Assembly: GCA_013153235.1 (NCBI GenBank)
Contig: JAADEU010000119.1
Location: 1-14,370 of the forward strand
Reading direction: 5' to 3'
DNA: 14,370 nucleotides
Origin: Aquificota bacterium
Lineage (GTDB): Bacteria > Aquificota > Aquificia > Aquificales > Hydrogenothermaceae
The notes under the pieces: generated by a model
The model's input: the letters and a program-made list of their open reading frames with translations, nothing else
Told to the model about the DNA's origin: nothing
Database searches by the model: none
Program-made: the position numbers and the translations under genes
In this document: positions 7,571-14,332 of the stretch, piece by piece
Numbering within the stretch: position 1 is the first letter of the stretch
Layout: every line of letters starts with the position of its first letter

Positions 7571-8360
7571 GAGATTCAAAACAAAGAAGAAGTTTGGACA
7601 GCATCTGCTGGTAGCCCCTTCCATCATTGAAAAAATCGTTGACCTTATGGATGTGTCAGAAGAAGACATTATTGTAGAGGTAGGTCCAGGTACAGGTCAG
7701 CTTACAGAAGAAATACTGAAACGCTCTCCGAAGGCTGTTTATGCCATAGAGATAGACCCTGAAACCTACCCTATACTTGAGGAGCGTCTGTCTGGATACG
7801 GGAATTTCCACCTGATTAAGGGGGACTTTTTAGAGGTAGACCTTTACAAAATTGCAGACGGCAGAAAAATCAAGGTTGTTGGTAACCTGCCCTACAATGT
7901 TGCTTCTCTGATACTTGTAAACATGCCTTTCTACCTTGAGGTTTTAAAACTGTGTGTATTTATGCTCCAGAAGGAGGTTGCCGAAAAGCTGATAGCCGTT
8001 CCAGGAACAAAACAGTACACATTTATGTCTGTATTTCTCCAGACATATTTCGATATCGAGTACAGTATGAGCGTACCTGCCAGATTTTTTAAACCCCCTC
8101 CAAAGGTTACCTCTGCTGTTGTAAGGATGAAACCAAAAAACTCCATCCCATCCTTTGATATAAAAGGTTATAAGAATTTCGTCTCTATGCTTTTTGCAAA
8201 CAGAAGAAAGATGCTCAGGAATAAAATTGATGAAAATATCCTTAAAAAAGCAGGAATAAAACCTGAATCAAGGGCCGAAGAGCTTTCTGTAAAAGATTTT
8301 ATCCGGCTTTACTCAGAATATCTTGCCGGCGAACATAAAAGCGATAACCAGAATAACTGA
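7560..8360 (+). CDS. rsmA: 16S rRNA (adenine-N6,N6)-dimethyltransferase
   Basis: RsmA/KsgA dimethylates two adjacent adenines in the 3'-terminal helix of 16S rRNA during 30S assembly. Visible: KKKFGQHLLV at 9-18 (family FGQxFL), the SAM-binding VEVGPGTGQL at 39-48, the acidic ribose-binding position in AIEIDPE, the catalytic NLPYN at 109-113, and a C-terminal helical domain with FANRRKMLRNK. The 266 aa is a normal length. The start is a TTG at 7560 inside the end of galU, with AAGG at 7547-7550; this gives the canonical N-terminus and no ATG or GTG start lies nearby. The 3' end runs 48 nt into the convergent permease gene, so no terminator separates the two transcripts. Confidence 0.94.
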   Translation: MKGKRFKTKKKFGQHLLVAPSIIEKIVDLMDVSEEDIIVEVGPGTGQLTEEILKRSPKAVYAIEIDPETYPILEERLSGYGNFHLIKGDFLEVDLYKIADGRKIKVVGNLPYNVASLILVNMPFYLEVLKLCVFMLQKEVAEKLIAVPGTKQYTFMSVFLQTYFDIEYSMSVPARFFKPPPKVTSAVVRMKPKNSIPSFDIKGYKNFVSMLFANRRKMLRNKIDENILKKAGIKPESRAEELSVKDFIRLYSEYLAGEHKSDNQNN

Positions 8361-9077
8361 GTTCAGTGCAAATCTGAAAGGCTTCTGGGGCAGATAAGGG
8401 GCAACCAGTGCACCGAGAATTACCCCTACAATACCCCCCTGTATAAGTCCCAGCAATATAGAGCTGTCCACACCACCAAGCGAAAAATGGATACCCCCTG
8501 CAAATATACTCAGGATAAATCCATGGACAATATCCGTTCCTATAATTCTGGAAGGATTCATTGGACACAGGGCAAGGAGTATGGAGGCGACAATAACCCC
8601 GGCTCCTATAGAGGTAAAACCTATATCAAACCCCACAACAAAACCTATCAGAGGAATCAGTAAAGGACGACTCCTTATATCAAAATTCCGGATTTTTTCA
8701 TTCTTTGTAAACATCCTGTAGTAGGAAAAGCAGCAGGAGGCAACAATCATAAACAGGATAAACGCCGGTACAACCTTTGAGGCCACACCTGGAAATTTAT
8801 CAAACAGAAAATGGAATGAAAAACTCCCTGCAAACGCCCCGGGGATGCTTCCCAGTGCAAGAAGGGTTGCAAGTCTGACACACACAAGCCCCCGATAAAC
8901 GTATATGGCAGATGCAAAAACCTTTGTAATTGCTGAAAAAAGGAGGCTGGTTCCCACCGCTGTAGAGATGGGAACCCCCATGAGCAGAGTAAGGGCAGGT
9001 GTCGTCAGCATTCCTCCCCCGATTCCCGTTACCCCTATAACCATTCCAAGTATCAGTCCTGTAAATATAAGCTCCAT
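8313..9077 (-). CDS. Sulfite exporter TauE/SafE family permease
   Basis: A 254-aa inner-membrane protein of the TauE/SafE family, with about eight hydrophobic segments in two halves. Each half starts with the family's glycine-rich signature: VTGIGGGMLTTPAL at 16-29 and FTSIGAGVIVASIL at 154-167. A charged loop at about 121-138 separates the halves. Members transport sulfite, sulfoacetate, sulfate or other small anions; direction differs between members. Here the ATG directly follows the cysH stop with no gap and only a weak GAGAAAG ribosome site, so translation is probably coupled to cysH. The placement after an APS reductase supports a sulfur oxyanion substrate: either sulfate/sulfite uptake or relief of excess sulfite. 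The 3' end overlaps rsmA. Confidence 0.88.
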   Translation of the reverse strand: MELIFTGLILGMVIGVTGIGGGMLTTPALTLLMGVPISTAVGTSLLFSAITKVFASAIYVYRGLVCVRLATLLALGSIPGAFAGSFSFHFLFDKFPGVASKVVPAFILFMIVASCCFSYYRMFTKNEKIRNFDIRSRPLLIPLIGFVVGFDIGFTSIGAGVIVASILLALCPMNPSRIIGTDIVHGFILSIFAGGIHFSLGGVDSSILLGLIQGGIVGVILGALVAPYLPQKPFRFALNSVILVIAFMFAGKIF

Positions 9078-9785
9078 CTATTCTTTCTCAGTAAATGTGT
9101 GGAGTCCGCACTCAAGCTTCCCTTTACCTGACCATCTGCCGGCCCTTTCATCCTCCCCGTTGAGTACCGGTCTTGTACAGGGCTGGCAGCCTATACTCAG
9201 ATAGTTTCTGTCGTAAAGCGGATTATACGGGAGGTTGTTCTGGTTTACATATCTCCAGACATCGGCCCTTGTCCAGTCGGCAATAGGATTTACCTTCAGT
9301 ATTGTCTTTCCATCAGGCAATTTGTGGGCCTCTACCTTTCCGATGTTAGCCCTTGTAGGGGACTGGTCCCTTCTCATTCCTGTAATCCATACATCTATCT
9401 CTTTCAGGACCCTCTGTAGAGGTTCTACCTTTCTTATCCGGCAGCAAAGGTCAGGGTCCCTCTCATAAAGGGCTTCCCCATACAGCTGGTTCTGTTTTTC
9501 TACGGAAATTTCAGGTTTTATAACCTTCAGGTTCAGATTCCACTCTTTTTTCAGCCTTTCTACCAGTGAGTATGTTTCAGGAAAATGAAAATCAGTATCT
9601 ATAAAGATTATCAGTGCATCAGGTTTAATCTGTTTAATCATATGTATGATACTCACATCATCTGCACTGAATGAGGATGTAAATCCCACAGAGGAAAAAT
9701 TACTGTACACCCACCGTAAAAGCTCCTGTGCCGGAAGTTTCTCAAAATGGTCACTTCTCTCCTTCACAAACTCTGATGTAAACAT
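9078..9785 (-). CDS. cysH: Adenylyl-sulfate (APS) reductase, [4Fe-4S], assimilatory
   Basis: Thioredoxin-dependent reductase that converts adenylyl sulfate to sulfite and AMP. The 235-aa CysH-family protein has a PP-loop ATPase-like fold: TSSFSADDVSIIH at 36-48 is the phosphate-binding SxSxxD region, and FIDTDFHFPETY follows at 61-72. Two cysteine pairs, Cys114-Cys115 (DLCCRIRK) and Cys200/Cys203 (GCQPC), bind the [4Fe-4S] cluster. Their presence marks APS reductase rather than the cluster-less PAPS reductase of enterics. The catalytic cysteine is Cys226 in ECGLH near the C-terminus, after GRWSGKGK. The ATG at 9783-9785 has a strong GAGGAG site overlapping the stop of the upstream TrpD2-like gene (9-nt gap). 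It supplies sulfite to the divergently encoded siroheme reductase. Confidence 0.94.
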   Translation of the reverse strand: MFTSEFVKERSDHFEKLPAQELLRWVYSNFSSVGFTSSFSADDVSIIHMIKQIKPDALIIFIDTDFHFPETYSLVERLKKEWNLNLKVIKPEISVEKQNQLYGEALYERDPDLCCRIRKVEPLQRVLKEIDVWITGMRRDQSPTRANIGKVEAHKLPDGKTILKVNPIADWTRADVWRYVNQNNLPYNPLYDRNYLSIGCQPCTRPVLNGEDERAGRWSGKGKLECGLHTFTEKE

Positions 9786-9794
9786 GGCTCCTCC

Positions 9795-10811
9795 TCACAA
9801 TTCGTAGATATTTTTATAATTCAGATAATCTGTGTATCTCTGAATGTTTCTGAGAATCTGGGAGTAGTCGTAGCTTTCAAACAGTTCCCTGGTTATTTCG
9901 TATCCTTCTTGAATTCCTTTGGTTCTCCCTGCCAGATAAAGGAGTATAGCCCCATTCACAAAAAGTAGATGTCTGTATTCCTTCAGCTCCCCAGAAAGTA
10001 AATGTTTGATAAAATCCACATGCCGGTTAAGGTCAAACTTCCTGTACATAAATGGTCTTACTGTAGAATCTGGAAAATCAATATTTACAACCTCCTCCCT
10101 GTCTCCATATATATAAAGCCGTGTTGGATTTATAGCATCAGGATAGGGCTCCCTCTCCAGCAGTATCCCGAATCTCCGGTATCTCCCATCAAGTAATTCC
10201 CTGTAAAAATCAACCTCCCTCTCACTTCTTACGGCAAGGAGACAGTAATCACTGCCCACAGGATTATGAAATCTCTCAAGTACGGTAAAAATATCATTTA
10301 TGTTCAGCTCAAGTCTTATATGTCCCAGGGCAGAAATTTCAGGTAAAAACAGCTTTCTGTTAAAGAATCCAATATTCAGGTTTTTCAACATGCTGAGGGA
10401 ATCCTCAGTTGAGAGGGTGGATATATCAAGGTAATCAAATACATCCTTTGTGGTTGGCTGGGGCATATTCTCCCCGTGGAATACGGTCTTTACACCGCTG
10501 TCCGGCAGCAATGACAGAACAACGGCGGACCCTATCAGGATGTATGGGGAAAAGTTTTTTCTCCTGTAAGGATAGGATATCTCTATACTCTCCTTTACCT
10601 CGGTGTCTATCCTGTTAAATCTGTCCAGTACATCCAGGGCCTTTCTGTAAATCCTGGGGGACCTGTTGTGTTTCAGACAGACCAGTGCAGCGGATATTTT
10701 TATGTCTGACAACTGACCTTTCAGTATCCTCTCAACCAGTATACCGGTATCACTGCACAGTCTGTTATTCTCCTTTTTTCCTGTGAACCGTGAAAGGAAC
10801 CCCTTTCCCAT
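9795..10811 (-). CDS. TrpD2/YbiB-like protein (anthranilate phosphoribosyltransferase-family homologue)
   Basis: A 338-aa protein that looks like a divergent member of the TrpD/nucleoside phosphorylase family, closest in pattern to YbiB (TrpD2). Evidence: an N-terminal helical bundle at about 22-66 (ILKGQLSDIKISAALVCLKH, like the TrpD N-domain); SYPYRRKNFSPY at 79-90 where YbiB has an SYNGARR-type segment and TrpD has GTGGD; VKTVFHGE at 107-114 (TrpD: V-x-V-x-K-H-G-N); and a following KDVFDYLDI helix (TrpD: DVLEALGI). Lacking the GTGGD phosphate loop, it is unlikely to be a phosphoribosyltransferase for tryptophan synthesis. E. coli YbiB is a nucleic-acid-binding homologue (family knowledge). 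Here it opens the sulfur operon, just downstream of a sigma-54 promoter; the ATG follows GGAGGA. Role unknown; a regulatory or nucleotide-binding function is conceivable. Confidence 0.62.
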   Translation of the reverse strand: MGKGFLSRFTGKKENNRLCSDTGILVERILKGQLSDIKISAALVCLKHNRSPRIYRKALDVLDRFNRIDTEVKESIEISYPYRRKNFSPYILIGSAVVLSLLPDSGVKTVFHGENMPQPTTKDVFDYLDISTLSTEDSLSMLKNLNIGFFNRKLFLPEISALGHIRLELNINDIFTVLERFHNPVGSDYCLLAVRSEREVDFYRELLDGRYRRFGILLEREPYPDAINPTRLYIYGDREEVVNIDFPDSTVRPFMYRKFDLNRHVDFIKHLLSGELKEYRHLLFVNGAILLYLAGRTKGIQEGYEITRELFESYDYSQILRNIQRYTDYLNYKNIYEL

Positions 10812-10846
10812 GGAAATCCTCCTGCCGATGTTTTGTCATACAATAA

Positions 10847-10863
10847 AGCAAACCCTGTGCCAC
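10847..10863 (-). promoter_or_regulatory. Sigma-54 (-24/-12) promoter of the trpD2-like/cysH/permease operon
   Basis: Read on the minus strand the box is GTGGCACA-GGGT-TTGCT. The invariant GG (10861-10860) and GC (10849-10848) are separated by exactly 10 nt, as required for RpoN promoters. Transcription would start near 10836, 25 nt upstream of the start codon. It is one of two divergent sigma-54 promoters in this gap. Confidence 0.85.
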
Positions 10864-10867
10864 TTTT

Positions 10868-10881
10868 GTATGTTATTGATA
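10868..10881 (-). promoter_or_regulatory. Conserved promoter-proximal element, copy 1 (minus-strand promoter)
   Basis: Read on the minus strand this is TATCAATAACATAC. It ends 6 nt before the GG of the -24 box (-45 to -32), the same spacing as the copies at 10986 and 14315. It matches the 14315 copy at 12 of 14 positions. It resembles an IHF site (WATCAANNNNTTR) with one mismatch. Confidence 0.65.
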
Positions 10882-10914
10882 AATATTGCTTTTTTGTTTT
10901 ACAGGTTTCTGCAG

Positions 10915-10931
10915 TGGTTAAATTTTCACCA
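10915..10931. promoter_or_regulatory. Near-palindrome between the divergent promoters, candidate activator (enhancer) site
   Basis: TGGTTAAATTTTCACCA is a 17-bp near-perfect palindrome: TGGT/ACCA outer arms, AAA/TTT inner arms and one mismatched pair. Its centre (10923) lies about 87 nt from the minus-strand start and about 108 nt from the plus-strand start, the usual range for a bacterial enhancer-binding protein. Assignment is by position and symmetry only. Confidence 0.45.
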
Positions 10932-10985
10932 TAAAGTTGATTATCTGAACACCACCCAATGCCCTAACAGAGAAAAAACACTGAA

Positions 10986-10999
10986 TTTCAACACCTTAC
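10986..10999 (+). promoter_or_regulatory. Conserved promoter-proximal element, copy 2 (sulfite reductase promoter)
   Basis: TTTCAACACCTTAC lies 6 nt before the GG of the -24 box, about -45 to -32, in the same phase as the other two copies. It matches the 14315 copy at 12 of 14 positions and an IHF consensus with one mismatch. Confidence 0.65.
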
Positions 11000-11003
11000 G
11001 CCA

Positions 11004-11020
11004 TTGGCATACCGGTTGCT
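11004..11020 (+). promoter_or_regulatory. Sigma-54 (-24/-12) promoter of the sulfite reductase gene
   Basis: The box reads TTGGCATA-CCGG-TTGCT, with GG at 11006-11007 and GC at 11018-11019, exactly 10 nt apart. Transcription would start near 11031, leaving a 26-nt leader with GGAGGA (11045-11050) before the ATG at 11057. The geometry mirrors the divergent promoter almost exactly. Confidence 0.87.
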
Positions 11021-11056
11021 TTATAAAACCTGAAAACATCCAGCGGAGGAAGAGAG

Positions 11057-13357
11057 ATGATAAAAAATGGTATATACAGGGATTACCTGAAGGATATCAG
11101 GGAGTTTGAAAGGCTTTACAGGAAATTTTTAGAAGGGGAGGCTTTCGAAAGTGATTTTAAGAACTTCCGTCTTGTGAACGGTATATATGGACAGAGACAG
11201 AAGGACTATTTTATGGTAAGGGTCAAGGTACCCTCAGGACTGCTCACCCCGCAGCAGATTAAGAGAATCGCCATTATCGGGGAAAAGTACTCAAATGGGG
11301 TTGCCCATTTTACCACCAGACAGGACATACAGTTCCACTGGGTAAAACTGGAGGACATACCTGAAGTTATCAGGGAGATTAATGAAACAGGACTCACCAC
11401 AAGGGATGCCTGTGGCAATACCCTCAGGAACATAACGGCAAGCTACCTTTCAGGGGTATGTCCCTACGAGGTAATAGAAGTACAGCGAATAGCCCTAAAG
11501 GTTACAGAGACTCTTATAGGCCGATACGACAATCTTCCGAGAAAATTTAAGATAGGATTCTCCTGCTGTGATAAACACAGCTACCTGATACCTTTTAACG
11601 ACCTTGGATTTATACCTGTTTTGAAAGACGGAAGACCCGGATTTTCTGTCTACATAGGCGGGGGTCTGGGGGACAGGCCCAAATACGCTTTCAGATATAC
11701 AGATTTCCTCCCGTTTGAGGAGCTTATTCTTCTGATTGAATCTGTTTTAAAACTATTTAATGATTTTGGAGACAGGAAGAACAGAAGACACAACAGACTA
11801 AAATTCCTGATTGAAAAACTTGGAAGGGAGAGATTCCTCAGCATACTTGATGAATACCTCCAGAAAGGGAGAGAAAACTTTACACCTTTTGAGTGTGACG
11901 CACCTGTGGAACTTCCTTCAGAGAAACCGGAAATTCTTCCATCTGCAGGAAATGAGGCTTATAGACTGTGGCTGGAAACAAACGTTATACCCCAGAAACA
12001 GGAAGGCCTGTTTACAGCACTGATTAAATTGCACCTTGGAAATATAACAACAGGCAAGCTTAAAAAAATAGGAGAAATAGCCCACGAGTACATGCTCTCA
12101 ATCAAGGCTACGCAGGACCAGAACATTGCCCTTCTGAACATACCCGAGGAAATCCTGTACACACTTTATAGAGAGCTGGACAGTACAGGACTGGCTTCAG
12201 CCGGAGCCTCAACATACCTGGATATAACAGCCTGTCCTGGTTCCGAGACGTGCAGTCTCGGTATTACAGGTTCCAGAGACCTTGCAAGGGCCATTTACGA
12301 AAGGCTGCCATCAGACCCGGAATCTGTAAGAAGATTTAAAGATATCACCATCAAGGTCAGCGGATGTCCCAACGGATGTGCCCACCACCATGTTGCCTCT
12401 ATAGGTCTCCACGGTATCGCAATGAAAATTGATGACACACTGATACCTGCCTATGTGCTCCATCTTGGGGGTAATGGAAATCTGCCCCGGCAACGGATTG
12501 GAATAACAGGAATCAAAATACCTGCGAAGAATGTGCCCGATGCGGTTCTATTCCTCCTTGAATACTACAGGGACAATGCCTTGGAAAATGAGGATTTTAA
12601 CAGCTTTGTGGACAGAATCTCCCCTGAAAAGATATTCCAGGTACTGGAACCTTTTAAACAGCTGTATAAAGAGGATACCCAATACAGCGTAGACTGGGGC
12701 TCAGACAAGCAGTTTTCCCTTGAGGATTTAGGCACAGGGGAGTGTGCCGGAATTATCGCAGACAGGGTGGAGGAATCCCTGAAAGAAGGGGAGAGATTAC
12801 TCCAGCAGGCAAAAACACACATAAGAAATGGTATTCCAGAAGATGCTCAGGTACATATAGACTCTGCACTGGACATTATATGCTCAGGACTTCTTATACC
12901 ATTCGGTGTCAAAGCAGAAGGCAGCCAGGCAAGGGAGAAGTTCATAGAACAGATAATCGGTAGAAAAATGGTTGATGAGAGTTTTATCCCACTTCTGACA
13001 GAAAAAATCAGTGACCCCTCTTACAGGCTGGAAATCGGAGAGAGATTCTACACAACCTGCAAAAAAGCATATCTGAGGCTGAGGAAAAAAACCGAGGAGA
13101 AAAAAGAAAAACCACAGGAGGAAGAAAAGGCCCGTAAAGAGTTTCTGGACCTGAGGGGTGTGGAATGTCCATTTAACTATGTAAAAGCAAAATACAAACT
13201 CAGGGAGATGGATACAGGTTCCATTCTGGTAATAACCATTGATGGTGAAGAATCCATAAGGAGCGTACCACAGTCATTGAGGGATGATGGACACGAAATA
13301 ATAAATATTCAGGAGGAAGAAGATGGAGTTTATACTGTAATCGTAAGGAAACGGTAG
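11057..13357 (+). CDS. Siroheme sulfite (nitrite/sulfite) reductase fused to helical HEPN-like region and TusA domain
   Basis: A 766-aa fusion. Residues 1-540 form a NirA/Sir-type reductase that makes sulfide from sulfite by six-electron transfer, probably from ferredoxin: a first ferredoxin-like half domain at 50-110 with HFTTRQDIQFHW (84-95), RDACGNTLRNITA (116-128), a second half domain at 315-375, and the siroheme/[4Fe-4S] ligands Cys393, Cys399, Cys437 and Cys441 (CX5C and CX3C). Residues 563-690 begin GECAG and form a helical region resembling a HEPN domain (AQVHIDSALDIICSGLL). Residues 695-766 are a TusA/SirA-like sulfur-carrier domain with Cys704 in ECPFN, where TusA usually has CPxP. 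The charged linker (about 675-693) is Lys/Glu-rich. Nitrite as substrate cannot be excluded; the divergent cysH and the TusA tail favour sulfite. Confidence 0.88.
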   Translation: MIKNGIYRDYLKDIREFERLYRKFLEGEAFESDFKNFRLVNGIYGQRQKDYFMVRVKVPSGLLTPQQIKRIAIIGEKYSNGVAHFTTRQDIQFHWVKLEDIPEVIREINETGLTTRDACGNTLRNITASYLSGVCPYEVIEVQRIALKVTETLIGRYDNLPRKFKIGFSCCDKHSYLIPFNDLGFIPVLKDGRPGFSVYIGGGLGDRPKYAFRYTDFLPFEELILLIESVLKLFNDFGDRKNRRHNRLKFLIEKLGRERFLSILDEYLQKGRENFTPFECDAPVELPSEKPEILPSAGNEAYRLWLETNVIPQKQEGLFTALIKLHLGNITTGKLKKIGEIAHEYMLSIKATQDQNIALLNIPEEILYTLYRELDSTGLASAGASTYLDITACPGSETCSLGITGSRDLARAIYERLPSDPESVRRFKDITIKVSGCPNGCAHHHVASIGLHGIAMKIDDTLIPAYVLHLGGNGNLPRQRIGITGIKIPAKNVPDAVLFLLEYYRDNALENEDFNSFVDRISPEKIFQVLEPFKQLYKEDTQYSVDWGSDKQFSLEDLGTGECAGIIADRVEESLKEGERLLQQAKTHIRNGIPEDAQVHIDSALDIICSGLLIPFGVKAEGSQAREKFIEQIIGRKMVDESFIPLLTEKISDPSYRLEIGERFYTTCKKAYLRLRKKTEEKKEKPQEEEKARKEFLDLRGVECPFNYVKAKYKLREMDTGSILVITIDGEESIRSVPQSLRDDGHEIINIQEEEDGVYTVIVRKR

Positions 13358-13367
13358 ATAAACGGCT

Positions 13368-13395
13368 TTGTAAAAATACAATTTTTATATATAAT
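13368..13395 (+). promoter_or_regulatory. Probable housekeeping promoter for the CXXCH/HAMP gene pair
   Basis: TTGTAA (13368-13373), a 16-nt spacer and a perfect TATAAT (13390-13395) make a good -35/-10 promoter, starting near 13402 with a short leader. The -35 overlaps TTGTA-AAAA-TACAA (13368-13381) followed by five T, which might also act as a weak terminator for the upstream reductase gene. Confidence 0.55.
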
Positions 13396-13420
13396 TTGTA
13401 AATAAAACCTGTGGATAATA

Positions 13421-13777
13421 ATGATGAGAAAAATAATATTTACCCTGATACTGGCTGTAATCCCATTTACAGTCTACCCCTTCCCTGTTGACCATATGGG
13501 ACAGGGGGGTCAGATTCCACTTGACATTCCCACCGGAGAGAGTCAGGAACAGATGCTGGGCTGCATAGGTGACTGTGCAGCCTGCCACAGCCTAACCCCT
13601 GTAGAGGCCCAGACCATTCTGGGACAGAAGTTTGATGTCAAAAAAGTACTCCACATAAACATAAAAAACGGATATTTTGAAGTGGAGTACGAGGACTCAA
13701 ATGGCGAAAAGAAAAAAATAAACCTGCTTTTCAGCAAGGATAAGGCCTGTAAAGAGATAATATACCTTGATAAATAA
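13421..13777 (+). CDS. Small exported protein with a CXXCH heme-c motif
   Basis: A 118-aa protein with a signal peptide (about 1-20, KIIFTLILAVIPFTVYP), so it is periplasmic. A single CXXCH motif, Cys52-Ala-Ala-Cys55-His56, lies in DCAACHSLTPVEAQTIL; it probably binds one c-type heme, although the CXXC could instead be a redox-active pair. Cys48 and Cys110 are additional cysteines. The segment after the motif (VKKVLHINIKNGYFEVEYED, then NLLFSKDKACKEIIYLD) resembles a type seen in other sulfur bacteria, where a CHSLT motif is followed by a small beta domain like the N-terminal part of DsbC-type disulfide isomerases. The thioredoxin part is absent. Two consecutive Met codons open the gene and the ribosome site is weak. 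It is 19 nt upstream of the HAMP gene and probably co-transcribed. Confidence 0.7.
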   Translation: MMRKIIFTLILAVIPFTVYPFPVDHMGQGGQIPLDIPTGESQEQMLGCIGDCAACHSLTPVEAQTILGQKFDVKKVLHINIKNGYFEVEYEDSNGEKKKINLLFSKDKACKEIIYLDK

Positions 13778-13796
13778 CTTTATTCCGGGGGTAACC

Positions 13797-14234
13797 ATGG
13801 GCAATACAAACTTTATTCAGAGGTCTATCATTAACAAAATTCTCTTTGTCACAATTCTGGGAGCTGTGGTAGCATCACTTATTGCAGTGGCCCTGTTCTA
13901 CCTGATTTTTGTAAATGAAGGCACTTACCATCTCCTTGAAAACATACTGACTTACGCAAAGGAACATCCCTTTAACTTTGCCCTGTTTCTGGGATTTCTG
14001 ACATTTCAGGCGGCACTTATACCTATTGTAATGACCTATTTCCTTCTGAAGAAAGAAATTATCGATCCTCTCCACGACATAGCAAACAGGATGGAAAGAA
14101 TCTCAATGGGAGAAATAGACGAAGAAATCCCCGTCCAGAGGGAAGACGAAATAGGGCATCTTCAAGAGTCCTTTGAAAGGATGAGGATGAGTCTGAAGGT
14201 TATTATTGAAAAGCTTGAATCAGACCAGCTCTGA
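13797..14234 (+). CDS. Two-helix HAMP-domain membrane protein without output domain
   Basis: A 145-aa inner-membrane protein: transmembrane helix 1 at about 14-38, a short periplasmic loop at about 40-59, transmembrane helix 2 at about 60-84, then a HAMP domain at about 85-136. HAMP signs are IDPLHDIANRMERISMGEID (helix 1 with its proline), EDEIGHLQESFERM (helix 2 with the D-E-I-G signature), and heptad-like hydrophobics. The protein ends about ten residues after HAMP, with no kinase, chemotaxis, cyclase or DNA-binding output. The periplasmic loop is too short to be a sensor. I use the ATG at 13797, after GGGGGT; an in-frame TTG at 13767 lies inside the preceding gene. The next-door CXXCH protein may supply the signal input. 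Role unknown. Confidence 0.8.
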   Translation: MGNTNFIQRSIINKILFVTILGAVVASLIAVALFYLIFVNEGTYHLLENILTYAKEHPFNFALFLGFLTFQAALIPIVMTYFLLKKEIIDPLHDIANRMERISMGEIDEEIPVQREDEIGHLQESFERMRMSLKVIIEKLESDQL

Positions 14235-14270
14235 TTAAAAATTAAACACAAATGGCAAAAAAATAACCAG

Positions 14271-14302
14271 ACAGAAAACCCCTCTATAGAGGGGTTTTCT
14301 GT
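14271..14302. terminator. Strong symmetrical Rho-independent terminator
   Basis: A perfect inverted repeat with 14-nt arms (ACAGAAAACCCCTC and its complement) and a TATA loop, 36 nt after the HAMP gene stop. The GC core (CCCCTC/GAGGGG) followed by TTTTCTGT gives a terminator shape on both strands. It isolates the CXXCH/HAMP unit from the sigma-54 promoter just downstream. Confidence 0.9.
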
Positions 14303-14314
14303 GAAATCTCTATA

Positions 14315-14328
14315 TATCAACAACTTAC
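14315..14328 (+). promoter_or_regulatory. Conserved promoter-proximal element, copy 3
   Basis: TATCAACAACTTAC, 6 nt before the GG of the -24 box at the right edge, about -45 to -32. It is the best copy of the three; bases 14315-14327 fit the IHF consensus WATCAANNNNTTR exactly. Confidence 0.65.
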
Positions 14329-14332
14329 AATA

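Noticed and set aside
10783..11109. 108-codon plus-strand open frame across the divergent sulfur gap
   Set aside because: It overlaps the starts of both flanking genes and the two sigma-54 promoters, has no ribosome site, and its product is low-complexity with no family resemblance.
13368..13386. Terminator after the sulfite reductase gene (TTGTA-AAAA-TACAA plus T-run)
   Set aside because: The stem is five A/T-rich pairs and too weak to call. The same bases form a plausible -35/-10 promoter for the next gene, which I judged the better reading.
13767..13796. TTG start for the HAMP gene
   Set aside because: It lies inside the preceding gene with no ribosome site; the ATG at 13797 follows GGGGGT and gives a normal membrane-protein N-terminus.
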